Positions 14,699 to 23,285 of a stretch of DNA of 64,000 bases are shown here, in pieces (the first letter of the stretch is position 1; each line of letters opens with the position of its first letter). The notes under the pieces are model-generated. The model was not told the origin of the DNA. It ran no database searches and worked only from the letters and a program-made list of their open reading frames with translations. The stretch comes from Streptomyces rimosus subsp. rimosus (GTDB taxonomy: Bacteria > Actinomycetota > Actinomycetes > Streptomycetales > Streptomycetaceae). The stretch lies in assembly GCF_000720725.1 (NCBI RefSeq), contig NZ_JOCQ01000013.1, positions 66,105 through 130,104 of the forward strand, read 5' to 3'. The position numbers were made by a program, and so were the translations under genes.

Positions 14699-16425
14699 GC
14701 ATCCTCAACGAACCTCAGGGTGCCGCCGCCGCAACGGCTGAGGCAGCACCGCCCGCACGCAAGAAGTCTCCCGGCGCCGTCGTGGTGAGCTGGCTGACGA
14801 CCACTGACCACAAGACCATCGGTACGCTCTACCTGGTCACCTCGTTCGCGTTCTTCTGCATCGGCGGCCTGATGGCGCTGCTGATGCGCGCCGAGCTCGC
14901 TCGTCCCGGCACGCAGATCATGTCGAACGAGCAGTTCAACCAGGCGTTCACGATGCACGGCACGATCATGCTGCTGATGTTCGCGACGCCGCTGTTCTCC
15001 GGCTTCGCGAACTGGATCATGCCGCTGCAGATCGGCGCGCCCGACGTGGCGTTCCCGCGGCTGAACATGTTCGCGTACTGGCTGTACCTCTTCGGCTCGC
15101 TGATCGCGGTGGCCGGCTTCCTGACCCCGCAGGGCGCGGCCGACTTCGGCTGGTTCGCCTACTCGCCGCTGTCGGACGCGGTCCGCTCGCCGGGCGTCGG
15201 CGCCGACATGTGGATCATGGGTCTGGCCTTCTCCGGCTTCGGTACGATCCTCGGCTCGGTCAACTTCATCACCACGATCATCTGCATGCGCGCTCCGGGC
15301 ATGACGATGTTCCGCATGCCGATCTTCACCTGGAACGTCCTGCTGACCGGTGTGCTGGTCCTGCTGGCCTTCCCGGTCCTGGCCGCCGCGCTGTTCGCCC
15401 TGGAGGCGGACCGTAAATTCGGGGCGCATGTATTCGACGCGGCCAATGGCGGCGCATTGCTGTGGCAGCACCTCTTCTGGTTCTTCGGACACCCCGAGGT
15501 GTACATCATCGCGCTGCCGTTCTTCGGCATCATTTCCGAGGTCATTCCGGTCTTCTCCCGGAAGCCGATGTTCGGTTACATCGGTCTGATCGCGGCGACG
15601 ATTTCGATCGCGGGCCTTTCGGTCACCGTGTGGGCGCACCACATGTACGTGACGGGCGGCGTCCTCCTGCCGTTCTTCTCGTTCATGACATTCCTCATCG
15701 CGGTACCGACCGGTGTGAAGTTCTTCAACTGGATCGGCACGATGTGGAAGGGCTCGCTGTCCTTCGAGACACCGATGCTGTGGGCCGTCGGCTTCCTGAT
15801 CACCTTCACCTTCGGTGGTCTGACCGGCGTCATCCTGGCCTCGCCGCCGATGGACTTCCACGTCTCGGACTCGTACTTCGTCGTGGCGCACTTCCACTAC
15901 GTCATCTTCGGCACCGTCGTCTTCGCGATGTTCGCCGGCTTCCACTTCTGGTGGCCGAAGTTCACCGGCAAGATGCTGGACGAGCGCCTCGGCAAGATCA
16001 CGTTCTGGACGCTGTTCGTCGGCTTCCACGGCACCTTCCTCGTCCAGCACTGGCTGGGCGCCGAGGGCATGCCGCGCCGCTACGCGGACTACCTGAACGC
16101 CGACGGCTTCACCACGCTGAACACGATCTCGACGATCGCCTCGTTCCTGCTCGGCCTGTCGATGCTGCCGTTCATGTACAACGTCTGGAAGACGGCCAAG
16201 TACGGCAAGAAGGTCGAGGTCGACGACCCGTGGGGCTACGGCCGCTCGCTGGAGTGGGCGACCTCCTGCCCGCCGCCGCGGCACAACTTCCTCACCCTGC
16301 CGCGCATCCGCTCGGAATCCCCGGCGTTCGATCTGCACCACCCTGAGATCGCGGCGCTGGAAGCCATCGAGAACGAGGGCCAGAAGGACACGGCGCTGCT
16401 CGGCGGCAAGGAGGTCGGCAAGTGA
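14695..16425 (+). CDS. ctaD: Cytochrome c oxidase subunit I
   Basis: A 576-residue haem-copper oxidase subunit I with about twelve membrane helices. Landmarks are TTTDHKTIGTLY at the N-terminus, FTMHGTIMLLMF (haem a ligand His), WFFGHPEVYII (CuB His and the cross-linked Tyr), VWAHHMYVTG (two more CuB His) and VVAHFHYVIFG (haem a3 and haem a ligands). It reduces O2 to water and pumps protons. GTG 14695 overlaps the ctaC stop; a longer in-frame extension into ctaC is not needed. The gene ends with a four-base overlap with ctaF. Confidence 0.98.
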   Translation: MSILNEPQGAAAATAEAAPPARKKSPGAVVVSWLTTTDHKTIGTLYLVTSFAFFCIGGLMALLMRAELARPGTQIMSNEQFNQAFTMHGTIMLLMFATPLFSGFANWIMPLQIGAPDVAFPRLNMFAYWLYLFGSLIAVAGFLTPQGAADFGWFAYSPLSDAVRSPGVGADMWIMGLAFSGFGTILGSVNFITTIICMRAPGMTMFRMPIFTWNVLLTGVLVLLAFPVLAAALFALEADRKFGAHVFDAANGGALLWQHLFWFFGHPEVYIIALPFFGIISEVIPVFSRKPMFGYIGLIAATISIAGLSVTVWAHHMYVTGGVLLPFFSFMTFLIAVPTGVKFFNWIGTMWKGSLSFETPMLWAVGFLITFTFGGLTGVILASPPMDFHVSDSYFVVAHFHYVIFGTVVFAMFAGFHFWWPKFTGKMLDERLGKITFWTLFVGFHGTFLVQHWLGAEGMPRRYADYLNADGFTTLNTISTIASFLLGLSMLPFMYNVWKTAKYGKKVEVDDPWGYGRSLEWATSCPPPRHNFLTLPRIRSESPAFDLHHPEIAALEAIENEGQKDTALLGGKEVGK

Positions 16426-16820
16426 AGATCCAGGGCAAGATGTTCATCTGGCTCTCCGTCTTCGTCCTCGCCATGGCGATCGTCTATGGCGTGTGGTCGA
16501 AGGAGCCGGCGGGCACCACCGCGCTGTTCCTCGCCTTCGGTCTGTGCATCATGATCGGCTACTACCTGGCCTTCACGGCCCGGCGGGTGGACGCCGGAGC
16601 GCAGGACAACGACGAGGCCGAGGTCTCCGACGACGCCGGCGAGCTGGGCTTCTTCAGCCCGCACAGCTGGCAGCCGCTCTCCCTGGGATTCGGCGGCGCG
16701 CTCGCCTTCCTGGGCGTCGTCTTCGGCTGGTGGCTGCTCTACTTCTCGGCCCCGATCATCCTGATCGGTCTGTTCGGCTGGGTCTTCGAGTACTACCGCG
16801 GTGAGAACCGCACGCAGTAA
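16422..16820 (+). CDS. ctaF: Cytochrome c oxidase subunit IV, actinobacterial type
   Basis: A 132-residue membrane protein with four hydrophobic segments (about 8-26, 33-51, 87-103 and 104-123) and an acidic cytoplasmic loop (DNDEAEVSDDAGELG). It matches the actinobacterial oxidase subunit CtaF, an accessory subunit of the aa3 enzyme. It overlaps the ctaD stop by four bases and ends the ctaC-ctaD-ctaF operon; a long perfect hairpin follows. Confidence 0.93.
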   Translation: MKIQGKMFIWLSVFVLAMAIVYGVWSKEPAGTTALFLAFGLCIMIGYYLAFTARRVDAGAQDNDEAEVSDDAGELGFFSPHSWQPLSLGFGGALAFLGVVFGWWLLYFSAPIILIGLFGWVFEYYRGENRTQ

Positions 16821-16835
16821 CGCGGTTTCCGCACC

Positions 16836-16875
16836 GGGCGGGCCCGGACACCTCCCCAGGTGTCCGGGCCCGCCC
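16836..16875 (+). terminator. Intrinsic terminator of the ctaCDF operon
   Basis: Perfect 18-bp stem (16836-16853 and 16858-16875) with a CCCC loop, 15 bases after the ctaF stop and followed by GTTTG. Confidence 0.9.
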
Positions 16876-16927
16876 GTTTGCAGTCCTCCAGCGCGCCGCG
16901 TCCGGTGAACCTTCCTACTTTGAAGGC

Positions 16928-18202
16928 ATGAGCCACAGACCACGCCACCGGACGGCGCTGGGCTGCGCCTTCTCGCTGGCGCTCCTGGCGGCGGGCGCCA
17001 CCGCCTGCGGCGGTTCGGACGCGGACCCGCTCTCGGAAGCGCCGTACGACGCGGCCGGGCAGATCTCGGCCAACGCGCCCGGCGGCGACGAGAAGGCCGA
17101 CCCGGACAAGCCGCTGGAGATCACCACCACCGGTGACGAGGCCCGGATCACGGACGTGACCGCCACCGACGCCTCCGGCCGCTACATCAGGGGCGAACTG
17201 GCCGCGGACGGCAAGCAGTGGCACACCACCGTCCCGCTGGCCGCGGGCACGCGCTACACGGTGCGGGTGAGCACCGAGGACGAGGACGGCGCGCCCGGCC
17301 GCAAGATCCTCCAGATCGACACCAAGGACACCGGCGACCGGCTGAACGTCAAGTTCGGTCCGGACAACGGCACGTACGGGGTGGGACAGCCCGTCACGGC
17401 GCAGCTGAGCAAGCCGGTCAAGGACCCCAAGGCGCGCGCGGTCGTGGAGGGTGCGCTCAAGGTCGAGTCCACCCCGCGCGTCGAGGGCTCCTGGCACTGG
17501 GTCGACAGCAAGACGCTGCACTTCCGCCCGAAGGAGTACTGGCCCGCGCACGCCGCCGTCGAGGTGCACAGCAACCTGGAGGGCCTGAAGATCGCCGGCG
17601 GGCTGTACGGGGGCCCCGCCAAGCCCGTGAAGCTGCGGACGGGGGAGCGGGTGGAGGCCGTCACGGACGCCGGGGCGCACACCATGACGGTCACCCGCAA
17701 CGGCGAGGTGATCAACACCATCCCCGTCACCACCGGCAAGCCGGGCTACTCCACCCGCAACGGCACCAAGGTCGTCCTGGGCAAGGAGGGCTTCGTCCGG
17801 ATGCGCGGCGACACGATCGGCATCCCGTCCGGCAGCTCGGACTCCTACGACCTGCCCGTCTACTGGGCCACCCGGGTGACATGGAGCGGCGAATACGTGC
17901 ACGCGGCGCCCTGGTCCGTGGGCTCGCAGGGCGCCGCCAACGTCAGCCACGGCTGCACCGGCATGTCCACCGAGAACGCCAAGTGGTTCTTCGACACCGT
18001 CCGGGTCGGCGATCTCGTCAAGGTCGTCAACAGCGGCGGCGAGACCATGACGCCCTTCGACAACGGCTTCGGCGACTGGAACATGCCGTGGGACAAGTGG
18101 CGCGCGGGCAGCGCGCTGGACAAGAACAAGCCCAGCACCACGGGCGAGCAGGAGCAGCGGCCGGGACCCGAGAATGCCGCCCGGCTGCGCCCCCAGGTCT
18201 GA
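16928..18202 (+). CDS. Lipoprotein L,D-transpeptidase (Ig-like and YkuD domains)
   Basis: A 424-residue envelope enzyme. A lipoprotein signal peptide ends at LLAAGATAC (Cys27). Two Ig-like domains typical of actinobacterial Ldt enzymes follow (about 60-150 and 150-245), then a YkuD catalytic domain (about 250-370) with the motif HAAPWSVGSQGAANVSHGC, catalytic Cys343 and His341. It forms 3-3 cross-links in peptidoglycan at the outer face of the membrane. The C-terminal tail (NMPWDKW...) is also seen in mycobacterial Ldt enzymes. The gene lies between ctaF and ctaE but shows no functional link to respiration; a hairpin overlapping its stop codon separates it from the convergent receiver gene. 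Confidence 0.94.
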   Translation: MSHRPRHRTALGCAFSLALLAAGATACGGSDADPLSEAPYDAAGQISANAPGGDEKADPDKPLEITTTGDEARITDVTATDASGRYIRGELAADGKQWHTTVPLAAGTRYTVRVSTEDEDGAPGRKILQIDTKDTGDRLNVKFGPDNGTYGVGQPVTAQLSKPVKDPKARAVVEGALKVESTPRVEGSWHWVDSKTLHFRPKEYWPAHAAVEVHSNLEGLKIAGGLYGGPAKPVKLRTGERVEAVTDAGAHTMTVTRNGEVINTIPVTTGKPGYSTRNGTKVVLGKEGFVRMRGDTIGIPSGSSDSYDLPVYWATRVTWSGEYVHAAPWSVGSQGAANVSHGCTGMSTENAKWFFDTVRVGDLVKVVNSGGETMTPFDNGFGDWNMPWDKWRAGSALDKNKPSTTGEQEQRPGPENAARLRPQV

Positions 18203-18225
18203 GGGCTCCTCAGGAGAGCCCTCAG
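18199..18225. terminator. Terminator overlapping the L,D-transpeptidase stop codon
   Basis: Perfect 10-bp stem CTGAGGGCTC / GAGCCCTCAG with a 7-base loop. The left arm includes the TGA stop at 18200-18202. The hairpin lies between convergent genes. Confidence 0.7.
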
Positions 18226-18233
18226 GCGGCCGC

Positions 18234-18635
18234 TCAGGCCCCCGTCAGGAGCCTGCGGCGCAGCAGCCCGGCCAGGGCGTCCGTGAACTCCACCGGGTCC
18301 ACAGGGTGCGTCACAGCGGCGTCCGCGCGGCTCCACGTCGCCAGCCAGGCGTCCTGCGGGCGCCCGATGAGCACCAGCACCGGCGGGCAGTGGAAGATCT
18401 CGTCCTTGATCTGCCGGCACACGCCCATGCCGCCGGCCGGCGCCGTCTCCCCGTCCAGCACGCACGCGTCGATCCCGCCCTGCTCCAGGGCCTCCAGGAC
18501 GGCGGGCAGGGTCGCGCACTCCAGGATCTCCACCGGCGGCACGTCCGCGGCAGGCCGGCGGCCCGTCGCGAGCCGTACCTGCTCGCGGGTGTCGGCGTTG
18601 TCGCTGTAGACCAGCACCGTGGCAGTCGCCTGCAT
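18234..18635 (-). CDS. Stand-alone degenerate receiver-domain protein
   Basis: A 133-residue protein resembling a CheY-like receiver with no output domain. The N-terminal strand TATVLVYSDN keeps D12, and D61 in ACVLDGETAPAG occupies the phospho-acceptor position. The conserved switch Lys is replaced (AVTHPVDPVEF), so phosphorylation-dependent switching may be lost. The ATG at 18635 is preceded by GGAGGA, which fixes the start. The gene is convergent with the L,D-transpeptidase and divergent from ctaE with about 300 bp between. A role in controlling respiratory genes would be guesswork. Confidence 0.72.
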   Translation of the reverse strand: MQATATVLVYSDNADTREQVRLATGRRPAADVPPVEILECATLPAVLEALEQGGIDACVLDGETAPAGGMGVCRQIKDEIFHCPPVLVLIGRPQDAWLATWSRADAAVTHPVDPVEFTDALAGLLRRRLLTGA

Positions 18636-18922
18636 CGTTCCTCCACGCATCTCGGCAGTACGGTTTCGGACGGGGCCACGCCCGGCCGCCGCCGGGAGGT
18701 GCCTCCTGCGCGGATGCTACTGCTCGTACGGCCGTGCGCAGGAGGGTTCGGCATGATCCCCGATCTGGCCGACGGGCCGTCAGGACTGGTCACAGCGGGG
18801 GTGCGCGGCCACCCGGCGGGCAGCGCCTACCTCCTTCGGGCGACGGCCGGAGTGGGCCGTACGAGCAGGGCATACGCCCTTGACACACCGAACGGCACCC
18901 CCCGGAGTGAGGGCGGGATAAG

Positions 18923-18943
18923 CGACCGACATAATGTCGGTCG
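18923..18943 (+). promoter_or_regulatory. Palindromic -10 region of ctaE (probable leaderless promoter)
   Basis: A perfect 10-bp inverted repeat (CGACCGACAT and ATGTCGGTCG) around one central A. Its centre contains CATAAT (18930-18935), a -10-like hexamer. GTGAGG at 18907-18912 gives a 17-bp spacer, and the in-frame GTG at 18943 lies seven bases after the -10, consistent with a leaderless ctaE mRNA. The dyad could also be an operator. Confidence 0.6.
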
Positions 18944-19554
18944 TGGCGACAGCAACGACAGTAGAAACCGGGCACGCGCACCCGTCGGTCAATCGGCCGA
19001 ACCTCACCAGCGTCGGAACCATCATCTGGCTGAGTTCCGAGCTGATGTTCTTCGCGGCCCTCTTCGCGATGTACTTCACCCTCCGATCGGTGACCGGGAC
19101 CGAGTATTGGAAGGAATCCGCCGATGCGCTGAATCTTCCGTTCTCCGCGACCAACACCACGATCCTGGTGCTCAGCTCCCTGACCTGCCAGCTCGGTGTG
19201 TTCGCCGCCGAGCGCGGCGATGTCAAGAAGCTCCGGACCTGGTTCGTGATCACCTTCATCATGGGTGCGATCTTCATCGGCGGTCAGGTCTTCGAGTACA
19301 CCGATCTGGTCAAGGAAGAGGGCCTCTCGCTCTCGTCCGGCCCGTACGGCTCGGTGTTCTACCTGACCACCGGCTTCCACGGACTGCACGTGACGGGCGG
19401 ACTCATCGCCTTCCTGCTGGTCCTGGGCAGGACGTACGCGGCCAAGAGGTTCACCCACGAACAGGCCACCGCGGCCATCGTCGTGTCCTACTACTGGCAC
19501 TTCGTCGATGTCGTCTGGATCGGCCTCTTCGCCACGATCTACCTGATCCGGTGA
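18934..19554 (+). CDS. ctaE: Cytochrome c oxidase subunit III
   Basis: A 206-residue subunit III with five predicted membrane helices (about 28-50, 73-92, 103-122, 142-162 and 180-204). It contains the conserved subunit III sequences SSELMFFAALFAMY, TTGFHGLHVTGG and SYYWHFVDVVWIGLF. It belongs to the aa3 oxidase and is encoded with bc1 rather than with ctaCDF, as usual in actinobacteria. ATG 18934 gives MSVVATATT; the -10 geometry instead favours GTG 18943 (VATATT) as a leaderless start. No Shine-Dalgarno is present for either. qcrC follows after 79 bp. Confidence 0.96.
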   Translation: MSVVATATTVETGHAHPSVNRPNLTSVGTIIWLSSELMFFAALFAMYFTLRSVTGTEYWKESADALNLPFSATNTTILVLSSLTCQLGVFAAERGDVKKLRTWFVITFIMGAIFIGGQVFEYTDLVKEEGLSLSSGPYGSVFYLTTGFHGLHVTGGLIAFLLVLGRTYAAKRFTHEQATAAIVVSYYWHFVDVVWIGLFATIYLIR

Positions 19555-19633
19555 CCGGTCCCGTACCGGAACCGCATTTCAGACAGACATAGCCAAAGCA
19601 TCGACGCAGAAGATCCTGACACCGGGGTAATCC

Positions 19634-20443
19634 GTGAAAAAGCTCTCCGCACGACGGCGCCATCCGCTGGCGGCGCTCGTCGTCCTACTCTTCGCGCTGG
19701 CGGTCACTGGGGGGCTGTACGCCGCGTTCGCGCCTGCGGACAAGGCTCAGGCCGATGACACCGCCCAGTCTCTTGCCATCAAGGAGGGCAAGAAGCTCTT
19801 CGCCGTCGGCTGCGCCAGCTGCCACGGCACCGGCGGTCAGGGCACCTCCGACGGCCCGAGCCTGGTCGGCGTGGGCGCCGCCGCCGTCGACTTCCAGGTC
19901 GGTACCGGCCGGATGCCGGCGCAGCAGCCCGGCGCCCAGGTGCCGCGGAAGAAGAACATCTACAGCCAGGCCGAGATCGACCAGCTCGCCGCGTACGTCG
20001 CGTCGCTGGGTGCCGGTCCGAACGTGCCGAACAAGGACCAGTACAGCAAGGACGGCGCGGACATCGCCAAGGGCGGTGAGCTGTTCCGTACCAACTGCGC
20101 GCAGTGCCACAACTTCACCGGTAAGGGCGGTGCCCTGACCAACGGCAAGTTCGCACCGACGCTTGAGGGCGTGGACCCGAAGCACATCTACGAGGCCATG
20201 GAAACCGGCCCGCAGAACATGCCCTCCTTCGGCGACGGCTCGCTGTCCCCGCAGAACAAGAAGGACATCGTGTCCTACCTCGGCGCCGTCAACAGCGACG
20301 ACACCCCCAGCCCTGGTGGTATGGACCTGGGCGGTATCGGACCTGTCGTCGAGGGCCTCTTCGGTTGGATCGCCGGCCTGGGCGCGCTGATCGCGGTCGC
20401 CATCTGGGTCGCAGCCCGGACTACGAAGGCCAAGAAGTCATGA
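19634..20443 (+). CDS. qcrC: Dihaem cytochrome c subunit of the bc1 complex
   Basis: A 269-residue cytochrome cc. It has an N-terminal signal or anchor helix (about 12-32) and two class I haem c sites: C60-A-S-C63-H64 and C155-A-Q-C158-H159. A C-terminal membrane helix follows (about 238-262). In actinobacteria this dihaem subunit replaces a soluble cytochrome c and passes electrons directly to CuA of CtaC. GTG 19634 is the start. The stop overlaps the qcrA ATG by four bases. Confidence 0.97.
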   Translation: MKKLSARRRHPLAALVVLLFALAVTGGLYAAFAPADKAQADDTAQSLAIKEGKKLFAVGCASCHGTGGQGTSDGPSLVGVGAAAVDFQVGTGRMPAQQPGAQVPRKKNIYSQAEIDQLAAYVASLGAGPNVPNKDQYSKDGADIAKGGELFRTNCAQCHNFTGKGGALTNGKFAPTLEGVDPKHIYEAMETGPQNMPSFGDGSLSPQNKKDIVSYLGAVNSDDTPSPGGMDLGGIGPVVEGLFGWIAGLGALIAVAIWVAARTTKAKKS

Positions 20444-21504
20444 GTGAGACTGGACGACACGAAGACGTGCCAGAAAAGAACCTCCCCGGTGAGCGGGACA
20501 CGGCTCACGGCGGCGCGGTCGAACCGGCGGACAACCCCTTCGCCGACCCGGGGCTGCCGCCCCACGAGCACCGCATCCAGGACATCGACGAGCAGGCCGC
20601 GAAGCGCTCCGAGCGCACCGTCGCCCTGCTGTTCACGGTGTCGATGCTGGCGACGATCGGGTTCATCGCCTCGTACGTGATCTTCCCGGTCGACAAGATC
20701 GTCTACGTCTGGCCGTTCGGCCACGTCAGCGCGCTGAACTTCGCGCTGGGCCTGACGCTGGGCGTGGCCCTCTTCTGCATCGGCGCCGGCGCGGTCCACT
20801 GGGCCCGCACGCTGATGTCCGACGAGGAGGTCGCCGACGACCGGCACCCGATCGAGGCGACCCCCGAGGTCAAGGCCAAGGTCATGGAGGACTTCCGGCA
20901 GGGTGCCAAGGAGTCCGGCTTCGGCCGCCGCAAGCTGATCCGCAACACCATGTTCGGCGCGCTGGCCGTGGTGCCGCTGTCCGGCGTCGTGCTGCTGCGC
21001 GACCTCGGTCCGCTGCCGGAGAAGAAGCTGCGCTCGACGGGCTGGAAGAAGGGCGTACGCCTGGTCAACCAGTCCACCAACCTCCCGCTGCGTCCCGAGG
21101 ACATCGCGGTCGGCTCCCTGACGTTCGCCAAGCCCGAGGGCCTGGAGGAGGACGACGAGGAGTTCAACACCAAGATCGCCAAGGACGCCCTGATGCTCGT
21201 GCGGATCCAGCCGCAGAACATCAAGGACAAGCAGGAACTGGACTGGTCGCACGAGGGCATCGTCGCGTACTCGAAGATCTGCACCCACGTGGGCTGCCCG
21301 ATCAGCCTGTACGAGCAGCAGACGCACCACGTGCTGTGCCCCTGCCACCAGTCGACCTTTGACCTGTCCGACGGCGGACGCGTCATCTTCGGCCCTGCCG
21401 GACACGCCCTGCCGCAGCTGCACATCACGGTGAAGGACGGCTTCCTCGAAGCCGTAAGCGACTTCGCGGAGCCCGTCGGCCCGAGCTTCTGGGAGCGCGG
21501 ATGA
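20440..21504 (+). CDS. qcrA: Rieske iron-sulfur subunit of the bc1 complex
   Basis: A 354-residue actinobacterial Rieske protein with an extended N-terminus: about 60 charged residues, then three membrane helices (about 65-86, 96-120 and 170-188) instead of the usual one. The C-terminal Rieske fold carries C281-T-H283 and C300-P-C302-H303, giving the two Cys and two His ligands of the [2Fe-2S] cluster and the C286-C302 disulfide. It moves electrons from menaquinol to the cytochrome cc subunit. The ATG overlaps the qcrC stop and its own stop overlaps qcrB (ATGA in both cases). Confidence 0.97.
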   Translation: MSETGRHEDVPEKNLPGERDTAHGGAVEPADNPFADPGLPPHEHRIQDIDEQAAKRSERTVALLFTVSMLATIGFIASYVIFPVDKIVYVWPFGHVSALNFALGLTLGVALFCIGAGAVHWARTLMSDEEVADDRHPIEATPEVKAKVMEDFRQGAKESGFGRRKLIRNTMFGALAVVPLSGVVLLRDLGPLPEKKLRSTGWKKGVRLVNQSTNLPLRPEDIAVGSLTFAKPEGLEEDDEEFNTKIAKDALMLVRIQPQNIKDKQELDWSHEGIVAYSKICTHVGCPISLYEQQTHHVLCPCHQSTFDLSDGGRVIFGPAGHALPQLHITVKDGFLEAVSDFAEPVGPSFWERG

Positions 21505-23138
21505 GTAACGAGACGAGCGCGACCACCACGCGCCGCGGCCAGGCGCCGCGGGGCGAGCGGATCGCCGACTGGGCGGACGGCCGGCTGGGCATCTACAGCC
21601 TCGCCAAGTCCAACATGCGCAAGATCTTCCCGGACCACTGGTCCTTCATGCTGGGCGAGATCTGCCTCTACAGCTTCATCATCATCATCCTGACCGGTGT
21701 CTACCTGACGCTGTTCTTCCACCCGAGCATGGCCGAGGTGACCTACCACGGCTCGTACGTGCCCATGCACGGGATCCGGATGACGCAGGCGTTCGAGTCG
21801 ACGCTGGACATCAGCTTCGACGTGCGCGGCGGTCTGCTCATCCGGCAGATCCACCACTGGGCGGCCCTGGTCTTCCTGGGCGGCATGATGGTGCACATGA
21901 TGCGGGTGTTCTTCACCGGCGCCTTCCGCAAGCCGCGCGAGGTCAACTGGCTGTTCGGCTTCCTGCTGCTGGTGCTCGGCATGTTCACCGGCTTCACCGG
22001 CTACTCGCTGCCGGACGACCTGCTCTCCGGCACCGGCGTCCGGTTCATCGAGGGTGTCATCCTGGCGATGCCGCTGGTCGGCTCGTACCTGCAGATGTTC
22101 ATCTTCGGCGGGGAGTTCCCGGGGCACGACATCATCCCGAGGTTCTTCACGGTGCACGTCCTGCTGCTGCCCGGCATCATGCTGGGTCTGCTGGTGGCGC
22201 ACCTGATCCTGGTCTTCTACCACAAGCACACGCAGTTCCCGGGTGCCGGCAAGACCAACAAGAACGTCGTCGGCATGCCGCTGCTGCCGGTCTACATGGC
22301 CAAGGCCGGAGGCTTCTTCTTCCTGGTCTTCGGCGTGATCTCGGTGATCGCGGCGGTCGCCAGCATCAACCCGGTGTGGGCGATCGGCCCGTACCGGCCC
22401 GACCAGGTGTCCACCGGCGCCCAGCCCGACTGGTACATGGGCTTCGCCGAGGGTCTGGTCCGTGTGATGCCCGGCTGGGAGTGGGACATCTGGGGCCACA
22501 CCATCAACTTCGGTGTGCTGATCCCGATCCTGATCTTCCCGCTGGTGCTGGTGGCGATCGCGGTCTACCCGTTCGTCGAGTCCTGGGTCACCGGTGACAA
22601 GCGCGAGCACCACATCCTGGACCGCCCGCGCAACGCCCCGACCCGCACCGGCTTCGGTGTGGCCTGGCTGATCGCGTACCTGGTGATGCTGATCGGCGGT
22701 GGCAACGACCTGTGGGCCACCCACTTCCACCTGTCGATCAACTCGATCACCTGGTTCGTGCGGATCGCGTTCTTCGCGGGCCCGGTGCTCGGCTTCATCG
22801 TCACCAAGCGGATCTGCCTGGGCCTCCAGCGCCGCGACCGCGACAAGGTGCTGCACGGCCGCGAGTCCGGCATCATCAAGCGGCTGCCGCACGGTGAGTT
22901 CATCGAGGTGCACGAGCCGCTCAACCAGGAGCAGCTGCACACGCTCACCCAGCACGAGCAGCCCAAGCCGTTCGAGATCGGCCCGGAGGTCGACGAGAAC
23001 GGTGTCGAGCGGAAGGTCAAGCGGTCGACGAAGCTCCGCGCCAAGCTCTCCAAGGGCTACTACGGCGAGGACAACGTCATCCCGAAGCCGACCCCGGAGG
23101 AGTACAAGGAGATCACCAGCGGCCACGGCCACCACTGA
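21501..23138 (+). CDS. qcrB: Cytochrome b subunit of the bc1 complex
   Basis: A 545-residue cytochrome b with eight to nine membrane helices and a hydrophilic tail of about 120 residues typical of actinobacteria. Haem-ligand histidines are visible in RQIHHWAALVFLGGMMVHMMR and in FTVHVLLLPGIMLGLLVAHL. The Qo-site PEWY motif appears as PDWY (AQPDWYMGFAEG), the usual form in this group. It oxidises menaquinol and is the target class of anti-mycobacterial bc1 inhibitors. It ends the ctaE-qcrC-qcrA-qcrB cluster; a hairpin follows. Confidence 0.97.
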   Translation: MSNETSATTTRRGQAPRGERIADWADGRLGIYSLAKSNMRKIFPDHWSFMLGEICLYSFIIIILTGVYLTLFFHPSMAEVTYHGSYVPMHGIRMTQAFESTLDISFDVRGGLLIRQIHHWAALVFLGGMMVHMMRVFFTGAFRKPREVNWLFGFLLLVLGMFTGFTGYSLPDDLLSGTGVRFIEGVILAMPLVGSYLQMFIFGGEFPGHDIIPRFFTVHVLLLPGIMLGLLVAHLILVFYHKHTQFPGAGKTNKNVVGMPLLPVYMAKAGGFFFLVFGVISVIAAVASINPVWAIGPYRPDQVSTGAQPDWYMGFAEGLVRVMPGWEWDIWGHTINFGVLIPILIFPLVLVAIAVYPFVESWVTGDKREHHILDRPRNAPTRTGFGVAWLIAYLVMLIGGGNDLWATHFHLSINSITWFVRIAFFAGPVLGFIVTKRICLGLQRRDRDKVLHGRESGIIKRLPHGEFIEVHEPLNQEQLHTLTQHEQPKPFEIGPEVDENGVERKVKRSTKLRAKLSKGYYGEDNVIPKPTPEEYKEITSGHGHH

Positions 23139-23188
23139 TCCCCGCCGTGTGACGCACGGCAGTACCACCGCGTAAGTACGCCACCCAG

Positions 23189-23219
23189 AGGGCCCCTTCC
23201 AGAGACTGGACGGGGCCCT
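23189..23219 (+). terminator. Terminator after qcrB
   Basis: Stem AGGGCCCC / GGGGCCCT (23189-23196, 23212-23219) continuing through one mismatch into TCCAG/CTGGA, with a 3-base loop. Confidence 0.8.
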
Positions 23220-23285
23220 TCGGCATGCCCGCGCGCCGGATAGGGTTTTGCGCATCAGCAGGACACGAATCCAGGAGTGTGGACC

